A stretch of DNA of 64,000 nt, from the NCBI GenBank assembly GCA_963731665.1, contig CAVSWP010000012.1:62001-126000 (forward strand), read 5' to 3'. The first letter of the stretch is position 1. The number at the start of each line of letters is the position of its first letter. Below are positions 17,516 to 25,324 of this stretch, one piece after another. The stretch comes from Chersky-840 sp035604715 (GTDB lineage Bacteria; Actinomycetota; Acidimicrobiia; Acidimicrobiales; UBA8190). Both the position numbers and the translations under genes were made by a program. The notes beneath the pieces were generated by a model that saw nothing but the letters and a program-made list of their open reading frames with translations, searched no databases and had not been told where the DNA came from.

Positions 17516-19846
17516 CTAGACGGGGGAGGCGCGCCGTCGTCTCCACGAGATGATGAAAGCGACCAGGAGGCCTCCGCCGCTGCCAGCGGCCAGCCCGAGA
17601 CCGAGGGAGAAGGGGCCCGGCCAGTAGGTGAGTTGCACGGTGTGCCGACCCGCGGGGATGCGTGCCTGCAACATCGCGCCGGAGAACGGACTGAGCTGCA
17701 AAGGGTGACCGTCGATGGTGGCGTGCCACCCGGGCACGTCGGTCAGGTGGAGGCGGAGCTCCTGTCGAGTCGGACTGTCTGTGATGATCTTCCACGAGGC
17801 CGGGCCTGGGTGGGTGACGCTCACGGGCGTTCCGGGCACCCCGGGGTCGGGCACCGACCCGCCGAGGGTGGGAGTGAGGGTGGCCTGAGACGCACCCTGG
17901 ACGTGGTACAGCGATTCGTCACCGACCCGCTGGTCGAAGACCGCCCCTCGGGGGCCCGGAGCCCCGGGGGGCTCCAGCACGAAGCCCACGCCGTAGCGAC
18001 GGGCTTCTGTCGCCGAGGTGATGGCGGGACAGAAAACCGAGATCGGGCTTCCTCCCCCGGCGGGCTGCCCGGTGACATGCTCCCAGGAGTCGAAGAGGGC
18101 CTTCGGGGTCATCGGGTCGTAGACGTCGAACTCGTGGACGGCGAACGCCACGTTGACGTCCTGGGGGATCGCCACCTGGGGGGGGACGATGCACGAGCGG
18201 ACCCCGACACCGACGACCGCAGCACCGACGGCATGTTCCAGAGCCACCTCTGCCGGTGTGGGTGTCAAATAGGTGGCGCTCGATGACGACAGCGACGCCC
18301 CCGCGCCCACCAGGACGGCGGTTTCCCCTGCGAGCAATGCCAGGCCCAGCCACGTTCCGATGCCGGCGCGAGGATGGCCCGGTGCTCGGGCATGCACCCG
18401 GCCACGCCGATGGGCGAACGCCAAGGCACCGACGACGCCGAGGCCGACTGCGGTCTCGACCGACGGCCATAGAAAGCTCCGCGCTCGGATGGCGGCATCG
18501 ACAGGTGTGAGGGTGCCGCGGCCGACAAGCCACAGCACGACCAAGATAAACGCCAACCCCGCGACAGCATTCCTCACCCACCGGTGAACGGAGCGTTCGT
18601 GGTACGAGCGGACCACGACGTCTGCTCCCACCCCTGCCAGGACGGCGAGGGCGAAAGCCAGCACGAGCTCGCCGCGGTGCCAACGAACCCCGTACGGCAG
18701 CGCGTCCAGCAGTGCCGCCACCGGCGTCACGAAGACTACCGTCGCCATGACGGCGGCAACGACACCGAAGGCGACCACCTCCGGGTTTCGATGCCGACAA
18801 GCCACAGCCAGGACGACCAGCACCACGGCGATGACGCCGACGTAATTGGCGGACTGCAGGTAGTTGGTGTTGCCCGACAGGTAACCGAACCAGCGACTGC
18901 CCGCCACCGGCAGTCCGTCGAAGCCTTGGAGGATGAAGGACACGAGGTCATGGAGCGAGAGGGCCGGGCTGCCGGAAATGGTGGTTCGGATGGCCCCCGA
19001 GGTGAGCTGGAGGCCCGGAAGCAGCAGCGGAGCACCCAGAGCGGCTCCGGCGGCCGAGGCCAGCGCCAGGTCAACTGCCGGGCGAAGGATGGGACCCGAT
19101 CCGCCCAACCATGGTCCTCTCAACCCGAGGACGACGACGGCGAACACCACAAGGCCCAGCGCCAGGAGAAAGAGGGCGTCGGGTTGTCCGGCGTAGATCG
19201 CCAGTGCCAGTACGACAGCGAAGAAGGCGACGGCTCGCACCCGCCGGTGTCCGCGCATGACGAGGATGGCGGCGGCGAACACCCATCCGATCCACGACAG
19301 CACCGACGCCACCGGCCACCCCAGCCATCCGATGAACTCCCCGCTGAGTTCGAAGACGGTGGCCGCCATGACACAGCCCAACACCCCGAGGCGCATCACC
19401 CGGCCGAGCACGTACACCCCGGTCCCGGCGATCACCAGGGTGGTCAGCACCTGCACCGTGAAGGCCAGGCGCAGCGGAGCGAGGTAGCCCAGCAGGGCGG
19501 GCACGCTGAACGCCGCCGACTGCCAGTTGAACGCCAGGGGCATGCCCAGGGCGCTGTACGGGTTCCACAGCGGGAGATGGCCATGGTGCACCTGGGTCCA
19601 AGCCAGAGCCGTCCACGGGATCATTTCGGTGATGATGTCGGCGGTCTGGCGGTTGTGAACCACCGTGCCCGGCTGTTGCGACAGCCCGTGGGCGGTGATG
19701 ATGTCGAAAGGACCCAGCGATGATCCGTGCGCCAGGGCGGGTGCCATGACGGCGGCGGCCGCGGCGATCACCCATGCGATGCCGAGCGCGTCCTTGGTCC
19801 AGGGTGCAGAGCGCGCCCGGCGCCCCATCGCGGATTTGGTGGGCAT
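17516..19846 (-). CDS. YfhO-family membrane protein, copy A
   Basis: This 776-residue protein has about a dozen hydrophobic segments in residues 20-500, a periplasmic-type soluble stretch, and a final membrane helix followed by a basic end (SWRRRRAS). Near the N-terminus, after the first helix, PWTALAWTQVHHGHLPLWNP, then YSALGMPLAFNW is the hallmark loop of this YfhO/GT-C group. The C-terminal RLHLTDVPGWHATIDGHPL and PAGRHTVQLTYWPG match the small beta-sandwich domain typical of YfhO. Family members are linked to glycosylation of wall polymers using lipid-linked sugars. It follows a methyltransferase gene (gap 49 bases) and is one of four paralogues in this window. Confidence 0.87.
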   Translation of the reverse strand: MPTKSAMGRRARSAPWTKDALGIAWVIAAAAAVMAPALAHGSSLGPFDIITAHGLSQQPGTVVHNRQTADIITEMIPWTALAWTQVHHGHLPLWNPYSALGMPLAFNWQSAAFSVPALLGYLAPLRLAFTVQVLTTLVIAGTGVYVLGRVMRLGVLGCVMAATVFELSGEFIGWLGWPVASVLSWIGWVFAAAILVMRGHRRVRAVAFFAVVLALAIYAGQPDALFLLALGLVVFAVVVLGLRGPWLGGSGPILRPAVDLALASAAGAALGAPLLLPGLQLTSGAIRTTISGSPALSLHDLVSFILQGFDGLPVAGSRWFGYLSGNTNYLQSANYVGVIAVVLVVLAVACRHRNPEVVAFGVVAAVMATVVFVTPVAALLDALPYGVRWHRGELVLAFALAVLAGVGADVVVRSYHERSVHRWVRNAVAGLAFILVVLWLVGRGTLTPVDAAIRARSFLWPSVETAVGLGVVGALAFAHRRGRVHARAPGHPRAGIGTWLGLALLAGETAVLVGAGASLSSSSATYLTPTPAEVALEHAVGAAVVGVGVRSCIVPPQVAIPQDVNVAFAVHEFDVYDPMTPKALFDSWEHVTGQPAGGGSPISVFCPAITSATEARRYGVGFVLEPPGAPGPRGAVFDQRVGDESLYHVQGASQATLTPTLGGSVPDPGVPGTPVSVTHPGPASWKIITDSPTRQELRLHLTDVPGWHATIDGHPLQLSPFSGAMLQARIPAGRHTVQLTYWPGPFSLGLGLAAGSGGGLLVAFIISWRRRRASPV

Positions 19847-19895
19847 TCTGTAGGGTACCGCCTCGCCATCGGGCCCGGTCGGCCAGTGCCGTGGC

Positions 19896-20810
19896 TCAGA
19901 GCGCCGGCTTCGACCTCGGCCAACGGGGGAGGCGTTGGGCGCGCCCGGCTCGCCCCAGCTTTCGATACGCCCGGATCGACCAGGCCTCGCGTGCTGTCAA
20001 CCCGGCACTGATCCGCGTCGCCCTCCAGTCGGCCCAAGCCGACTCGAGCCGACGGCGCCGCGTGGCAGGGGCAATGGATATACCCGATCGCCGCAACACG
20101 AAGCTGAATTCGATCCCCGGGGGAAACTCGTCAGTGGGAATCGAACCGTCGACGAACTCCCAATGCTGGTCGAGGTTCTCGATTCCCCATCCGATGACTT
20201 CGAGGAACTCCGCCGAGTCCCAGCAGTGGACGTGGATGGATCGCTTGCGGAACCGCTCGAGGGTTTCCCGCTGCTCATCAGGAGTCTCGCCGAGGGGTTT
20301 GTCCCGATGGCGGAGCCACTCGACGAGGTGGGCTTCGCTGACCTCGTCTACGCCTGCCCGATGTTCGGCCACCAGGTGCGAAAGAGGTGTGGCCGGTCGA
20401 CCGCGGTCCATGGTCCGGTGCCGGTCGGGGAGCAGGATGAGCGCGACACCCTCGGGCCTCAGCACGCGGTGGATCTCGGCGAGGAATCCCAGGGGCTCCG
20501 CCAGGTGCTCCAGCACGTGGCTGGCGATGACGAAATCTTGACTGGCGTCGGCGATGGGGGTGAGCCGATCCGTATTGAAGTCGGCGATCACGTCCGGTTC
20601 CGTGAATTCTCCTTCGGCTGCCAGCTGCGGGAAGAGGTCGCTGCTCTCTCCCGCCTTCCAGCGGTCGACGTACAGGACCCGGACACCGGGAAACGGGAGC
20701 TTGAACGGGTGGTGGCCGGGGCCCACTTCGATGCCCGAACCCACCAGATGCCGGGCCAACAATTGTCGAGGTTGTACCCGTTGCCGGTGACCTTCGGACA
20801 CAGCCACCAC
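19896..20810 (-). CDS. Class I SAM-dependent methyltransferase
   Basis: A 304-residue protein. SGIEVGPGHHPF is a degenerate motif I for SAM binding, VLYVDRW gives the acidic strand, DFVIASHVLEHLAEPLGFL is the conserved motif around the H-x-L-E-H turn, and VLRPEGVALILLPD is the later strand, as in Methyltransf_11 proteins. A following insert with many charged residues and HCWDSAEFLEVI suits a polysaccharide- or glycan-modifying enzyme. It lies 49 bases upstream of YfhO copy A in the same direction, so both probably act on the same glycan. The C-terminal 70 residues are basic. The substrate is unknown. Confidence 0.85.
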   Translation of the reverse strand: MVAVSEGHRQRVQPRQLLARHLVGSGIEVGPGHHPFKLPFPGVRVLYVDRWKAGESSDLFPQLAAEGEFTEPDVIADFNTDRLTPIADASQDFVIASHVLEHLAEPLGFLAEIHRVLRPEGVALILLPDRHRTMDRGRPATPLSHLVAEHRAGVDEVSEAHLVEWLRHRDKPLGETPDEQRETLERFRKRSIHVHCWDSAEFLEVIGWGIENLDQHWEFVDGSIPTDEFPPGIEFSFVLRRSGISIAPATRRRRLESAWADWRATRISAGLTAREAWSIRAYRKLGRAGRAQRLPRWPRSKPAL

Positions 20811-20904
20811 GTCCCACCGCCCCCCGATCGTTCGACTTCGAACCCCCGATTCTATCGGTCGCCCTAGGCACGGCCCAGCCCGGCGCCACGGCCGAGACGC
20901 GATG

Positions 20905-21201
20905 TCAGGCCACGAACAAGGTCTTGCGTAGACGCTGAAGACCGGCCAGCTGGCGGGCCAGCTCGTCTTCGCTCACGTCCTGGCGTTGGCGCAAACGCTC
21001 ACTCAGGGCGACCAGTCGCGCCACCTCGCGGATGCGCAGGGCGGTCTGTTCGCCGGCGCTGAGACGCCGCAACGCCCGATTGAACGCAGCATTGGCGTCG
21101 AGAGCACCGGTGAGATCCAGCTCGCGAGCGATCCCGGCAAAGGACCTGCCCTGATCACGCAGGAACAGTGCCTGGTCGTCGCGATGCACGTCGTGAGGCA
21201 T
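20905..21201 (-). CDS. Hypothetical protein next to the cold-shock gene
   Basis: This 98-residue protein (ATG at 21201) has a helical composition: a possible helix-turn-helix-like start (RDQGRSFAGIARELDLTG), then NAAFNRALRRLSAGEQ and long amphipathic helices with RQRQDVSEDELARQLAGL. A reading frame extends upstream across the cold-shock gene, but those residues are a shadow. It starts 44 bases after the cold-shock gene's stop, on the same strand, so the two are probably cotranscribed. I know of no function; DNA or RNA binding would fit the first helix pair. Confidence 0.6.
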   Translation of the reverse strand: MPHDVHRDDQALFLRDQGRSFAGIARELDLTGALDANAAFNRALRRLSAGEQTALRIREVARLVALSERLRQRQDVSEDELARQLAGLQRLRKTLFVA

Positions 21202-21245
21202 GCCTCCGAGGCCTCGTGGCGATCGGGGCCCCGTTCCGACCGTGG

Positions 21246-21449
21246 TTAGATCGGGCGGACGCGCTTGGCCTGAAGACCCTTCGGGCCCTGCTCGGACTCG
21301 AAGTCGACTTTTTGGCCCTCGATCAGCTCGCGGTAGCCGGAGCCTTCGATGGACGAGAAGTGGGCGAAGACGTCCGGAGTGCCGTCGTCGGGGGTGATGA
21401 ATCCAAAGCCCTTGGTGGCGTTGAACCACTTCACGGTGCCTGCTGCCAT
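21246..21449 (-). CDS. cspA: Cold-shock domain protein
   Basis: A 67-residue protein of standard cold-shock length and layout. It opens MAAGTVKWFNATKGFGFITP, in which KGFGFI is the RNP1-type nucleic-acid-binding motif. VFAHFSSI is RNP2, and the end GPKGLQAKRVRPI is typical. It binds single-stranded RNA/DNA and acts as an RNA chaperone in the cytoplasm. The ATG at 21449 lies behind GAGATAGAGAGGCAAC. A TACAAT hexamer on the minus strand at 21552-21557 could be the -10 box, giving a leader of about 100 bases as often found for cold-shock genes. The symbol is a family label; other csp names are equally possible. Confidence 0.95.
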   Translation of the reverse strand: MAAGTVKWFNATKGFGFITPDDGTPDVFAHFSSIEGSGYRELIEGQKVDFESEQGPKGLQAKRVRPI

Positions 21450-21700
21450 GATGTTGCCTCTCTATCTCCACGCTCGGGACACTTGCGGGAGACCATGTGG
21501 CAACCGGCAGCGGCGCGCAGCTCGCGTGAGATCCGGCTGCCCGCGTGACCCATTGTAGTCGATCTCGGGGGGTTTCGCGCCCCAGATCGCCTTTGCACCC
21601 GGTAGGGTGGAGCATCAACCGTCCCGACAGTGGCCGTTCGGCACTGCGGGCGCTCAACTTCCAAGACGATCCTGAAGGGCGCGCCGGCTCCGTTCTGCAC

Positions 21701-22345
21701 ATGCCTTCTCCGCGCCTGGTGCTCTGGCACGCTGTGCCGGTCGTGCTCGAGGGCGTCGTCGCCCCCCTGGCGGCCTACTACTGCGTGCTGCTCGTCGCCG
21801 GCTTTCGTGGTGCTCTGATCGGCGCCCTGATTTGGTCATACCTGATCGTGGCCCGCCGTCTGGTGCGCCACCAACGAGTCTCGACGCTTCTCCTCCTGGG
21901 CACCGTTCTGCTCACGATGCGAACCGTCATTTCGTTCGTGACGGGCAGCGTCTTCCTCTACTTCATCCAGCCCACGGCGAGCGCGTTCCTGGCCTCGCTC
22001 GTGTTGGTCGGTTCGGCGCTGCTCGGTCGACCATTCACACAGCGCTTCACGCACGACTTCTGCCCTCTGACTCCGGAACTGCTGGCTCGACCGACGGTCC
22101 ACCGGTTCTTCGTGCGCGTGTCGTTCTTGTGGGCCGTCGCCATGTTCCTGAACGGGGGAGTGGTGCTCTGGCTCCTCCTCACGGCTTCGGCCGGCGCCTT
22201 CCCCCTGGAACGCACCGCCATCACGCTGTCGCTCACGGCAGCTGCCATCTTCTTCTCGGTGACGTGGTTCACGCGCAGCATGCGACGGGACGGGATTACG
22301 GTGAGCTTCGGCGCTCTGGTCCCGTCCGCACCGCCCTCCGCCTAA
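21701..22345 (+). CDS. VC0807-like polytopic membrane protein
   Basis: From the ATG at 21701 the protein has 214 residues and about five or six hydrophobic segments (VVLEGVVAPLAAYYCVLLVA, ALIGALIWSYLIVARRL, STLLLLGTVLLTMRTVISF, SAFLASLVLVGSALLG). A conserved RPFTQRFTHDFCPL loop and FLNGGVVLWLLL follow. The pattern resembles DUF3159/VC0807 membrane proteins related to intracellular-septation proteins, of unknown role. The longer frame from 21545 begins with random-looking sequence. It is followed 120 bases later by the ABC transporter permease, but in a separate unit as far as I can see. Confidence 0.65.
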   Translation: MPSPRLVLWHAVPVVLEGVVAPLAAYYCVLLVAGFRGALIGALIWSYLIVARRLVRHQRVSTLLLLGTVLLTMRTVISFVTGSVFLYFIQPTASAFLASLVLVGSALLGRPFTQRFTHDFCPLTPELLARPTVHRFFVRVSFLWAVAMFLNGGVVLWLLLTASAGAFPLERTAITLSLTAAAIFFSVTWFTRSMRRDGITVSFGALVPSAPPSA

Positions 22346-22465
22346 ACGACCCCGGAGCCTTCCTGGGTGGGGCCTAGGAATTGCCGGCAAAGGGCGAACT
22401 CACAGGCGCTTGCCAGGAAGGCTTCGTACCATGCGTGCCGTCGTCTGGGAGCACCGGAGGTGCGG

Positions 22466-24370
22466 ATGTTCGCGGTTGGGTATGCCTGGAACGAGTTGCG
22501 GCGACGGTGGAGTCGCACCGTGGTCACCGCCATCGGGCTGGCCGCCGGGGTGGGCCTCGTTATGGGGATCGTGGGCGTCTCCGATGGTCTGACCCAGGCC
22601 CAGAACAAGGTGCTGTCACCGCTGTCCTCGGTGGGGACGGACATCATCGTCACCCGGACGGTAGGCGCCACCTCGACTTCGGGTAGTGGCTCCACCACCA
22701 CCACCACGACCACACCGACCGGCGGGGGGTTCGGTGGGGGCGGCGGCGGTGGTGGGGGCGGGGGGGGAGGGGGAGGAGCCGGAGGTTTCTTCGCCGCCGG
22801 CGCGGGGCGCGGCCTGGGCGGCGCCTCTGCCATCAGTCAACTGAACTCCTCGGACCAGGCCGCCTTGCTCAACGCCAACTCGTCGGTCCTCACCGACCTC
22901 TCCAAGCTTGGTCCCGCCGGGACCCAGTTCACCTATGACTTCTTCGTCCCGGGCACGCTCATCACGTTTCCCAGTGCGGCGGTCACCGACGTGGCCGCCG
23001 TGAAGGGCGTGACGTCCGCCGTCCCCGGCCTCTCGCTGCAAGCCCTGCACGAGACCGGGACGGTGCCCAGTGAGACCGACACCGTCACGACGGGCGGTCA
23101 GACCATCAGCTCGGTCCAGCGCCCGGCGCCGTTGACCGCCGCCGAGCAGGCCGCCGTCCAGGCGTGCTTCCAGGCGTCCGGCGCCTTCCCCTCGACCACC
23201 ACACCAGCGGGCGGTACCTCCAGCACCACGGGTGCCGGCGGGAAGCCTGGCGCCGGGGCGCCGACGGGCGGAAGTGGAAGCGGTCCCACCAGGGGTGGCG
23301 GTGGCGGTGGCGCGTCCCGGGGGGGCAATTTCGGCGCCGCGTTCACCAAATGCCTCCCCGCGAGATTCCAGCAATACGAAGCCCAGGTGGTGGTGCCCGA
23401 GCAGACCATCACCCGGGTGCTGAACCCGCCGTCAACCAACACCGAGACCAAGAGCTACACCGTGGCCGGGGTGAACCCCGCAGACACGTCCACCGGCCTC
23501 ATCACCACCGCCCAGGTGGTCTCGGGGAGGTGGTTCAGCGCCAAGCCGGCGGACGAGATCCTGGTGAACACCGCCTATGCCAGCACCAACGACATCAAGG
23601 TGGGCCAACAGCTCACCATCGACAAGACGACGTTCACCGTCGTGGGTCTCGTGAACCCCACTCTGACCGGTGACACCTCGGACATCTATTTCGACCTCCC
23701 GACCCTGCAGAGCCTGGCGTCGAACACCAACCGGGTGAACGAAGTGCTGGTCAAGGTGGCGAAGTCCTCCGACGTGAGTGCCGTGGCCGCCGCCATTCAC
23801 AAAGAGCTGCCCGGGGCCCAGATCCTCACCTCGAAGCAGCTTGCCGGCCAAGTGACGGGAAGTCTGTCCAATGCCCACACCCTCGCCACCCACCTCGGTG
23901 GGGCGTTGGCCATCATCGTGCTCCTTGCCGCCTTCCTCATCGCCGCACTCTTGACGTTGTCGAGCATCGCCAAGCGAGTCCGGGAGATCGGCACGCTGCG
24001 GGCGATCGGATGGTCGCGGGGCCGTGTGGTCCGTCAGATCGTGGGCGAGACGGTGGGCATCGGGATCCTGGGAGGGATCGTCGGAGTGGCCGTGGGCGTG
24101 GGCGTATGCGCCCTGATCGGTGCCGTGGGCCCCGCGCTGAGCGCAACGAGCTCGTCGGCCGCGGTCGGAGCTTCGAGCGTGGGGACACTCTTCCATCAGG
24201 CCACGACCGCCTCGATGTCGAGCAAGATCCACCTCCGGGCGCCGATCGACATTGGCATCGTGCTGCTTGGACTGGGCTCTGCCGTGGTCGGCGGACTTCT
24301 GGCCGGGGTTGCCGGTGGCTGGCGGGCATCACGACTGGCGCCGGCCACGGCGCTGCGGGATCTGGGATGA
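22466..24370 (+). CDS. MacB/FtsX-like ABC transporter permease with glycine tracts
   Basis: From the ATG at 22466, behind ACCGGAGGTGCGG, the protein has 634 residues. It has the FtsX/MacB layout: an N-terminal helix (WSRTVVTAIGLAAGVGLVMG), a long exported MacB-PCD-like domain, and three C-terminal helices with KRVREIGTLRAIGWSRGRVV between the first two and WRASRLAPATALRDL at the end. Unusually, the exported domain starts with a Ser/Thr linker and a run of nearly uninterrupted glycines (about residues 85-110), and a second Gly-rich segment follows near residue 270. Such domains deliver envelope peptides, lipoproteins or lipids rather than form a channel. The ATPase gene overlaps its stop by four bases. 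Confidence 0.9.
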   Translation: MFAVGYAWNELRRRWSRTVVTAIGLAAGVGLVMGIVGVSDGLTQAQNKVLSPLSSVGTDIIVTRTVGATSTSGSGSTTTTTTTPTGGGFGGGGGGGGGGGGGGGAGGFFAAGAGRGLGGASAISQLNSSDQAALLNANSSVLTDLSKLGPAGTQFTYDFFVPGTLITFPSAAVTDVAAVKGVTSAVPGLSLQALHETGTVPSETDTVTTGGQTISSVQRPAPLTAAEQAAVQACFQASGAFPSTTTPAGGTSSTTGAGGKPGAGAPTGGSGSGPTRGGGGGGASRGGNFGAAFTKCLPARFQQYEAQVVVPEQTITRVLNPPSTNTETKSYTVAGVNPADTSTGLITTAQVVSGRWFSAKPADEILVNTAYASTNDIKVGQQLTIDKTTFTVVGLVNPTLTGDTSDIYFDLPTLQSLASNTNRVNEVLVKVAKSSDVSAVAAAIHKELPGAQILTSKQLAGQVTGSLSNAHTLATHLGGALAIIVLLAAFLIAALLTLSSIAKRVREIGTLRAIGWSRGRVVRQIVGETVGIGILGGIVGVAVGVGVCALIGAVGPALSATSSSAAVGASSVGTLFHQATTASMSSKIHLRAPIDIGIVLLGLGSAVVGGLLAGVAGGWRASRLAPATALRDLG

Positions 24371-25185
24371 GCACGCCCTCAATCGACGGACCGGGCCCGG
24401 TGGAAGGAGCACGATCGATGGACGAAGACGTCACGCGGGAGGCGACACCCTCGGTGGCCGACGCCCAGGGGGACCGCACGGCCCCGGAGCACGACACGGG
24501 CGTGGTGCCCAACGGGGCTCTTTACGAGTTGCGGGGGGTGGAACGGCGCTACATGCGGGGCAGCACGCCGGTGCTGGCCCTTCACGACGTCGACCTCGAC
24601 ATCCGCGCCGGGGAGTTCGTCTCGATGGAGGGGCCCAGTGGATCGGGCAAGAGCACGCTCCTGCAGCTCCTGGGGGCGCTCGACACCCCGACCGGCGGGA
24701 CCATCCGCTTCGAGGGCAACGAGATGGGCTCGGCCACCGATGCCAGCCTGACCCGTATCAGGAGTAGGGAGATCGGATTCGTCTTCCAGCAATTCAACCT
24801 CATCCCGACCCTCACGGCTGCTGAGAACGTCGGCATCGCCATGATCCCGCACGGTCTCTCGAGGGCCGAGCGCCGGGAACGCTCCGCCCAGTTGCTGGAG
24901 CGGGTTGGGCTGGGAGGGCGTCTCGACCATCTGCCGTCGCGTATGTCGGGTGGGGAGCAGCAACGCGTGGCCATTGCCCGGGCGCTGGCGAACCGACCCC
25001 GGGTGATCATCGCCGACGAGCCGACGGGCAACCTCGACTCGGCCAGCGCCCAGGGTGTCATGTCGCTGCTCACCGAGTTGCGTGCTGGAGAGGACGCCGT
25101 GACCATCGTCGTGGCCACCCACGACGATGAAGTGGCCAGCCACGCCGGGCGCCGGGTACGCCTGCGTGACGGCGCCGTCGTCTGA
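24367..25185 (+). CDS. ABC transporter ATP-binding protein (MacB/LolD type)
   Basis: This 272-residue ATPase begins at ATGA overlapping the permease stop, the usual sign of translational coupling. After an acidic N-terminal extension of about 45 residues come the Walker A motif GPSGSGKST, the Q-loop FVFQQFNLIPTLTAAEN, the signature RMSGGEQQRVAIARAL, the Walker B VIIADEPTGNLDSA and the H-loop VATHDD. These are complete and match the LolD/MacB/FtsE class that works with the permease encoded just upstream. The long N-terminal extension is unusual for the class and may interact with the membrane or a regulator. Substrate unknown. Confidence 0.95.
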   Translation: MSTPSIDGPGPVEGARSMDEDVTREATPSVADAQGDRTAPEHDTGVVPNGALYELRGVERRYMRGSTPVLALHDVDLDIRAGEFVSMEGPSGSGKSTLLQLLGALDTPTGGTIRFEGNEMGSATDASLTRIRSREIGFVFQQFNLIPTLTAAENVGIAMIPHGLSRAERRERSAQLLERVGLGGRLDHLPSRMSGGEQQRVAIARALANRPRVIIADEPTGNLDSASAQGVMSLLTELRAGEDAVTIVVATHDDEVASHAGRRVRLRDGAVV

Positions 25186-25324
25186 CTCCCGTCGCGCCTC
25201 CCCGGACGAGAGGACCGAACCTTCGGTCGCGGGTGACTGACCCTCGTCGCGTCGTCGGCACCTGATCGGGACACCCGACAAATACCCAGTCGCCAACAGG
25301 GCGAATTCCAGCCGTCGAGTACGG

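Noticed and set aside
20830..20870. TTCGAA sequence in a C-rich context resembling a tRNA T-arm
   Set aside because: The stem bases required on the other side of a 7-base loop do not pair, and no acceptor or anticodon arm fits. It is most likely the upstream region of the methyltransferase gene.
20905..21702. 265-codon frame joining the hypothetical protein and the region across the cold-shock gene
   Set aside because: The cold-shock gene has a perfect conserved protein in another frame. Only the last 98 codons (20905-21201) look real.
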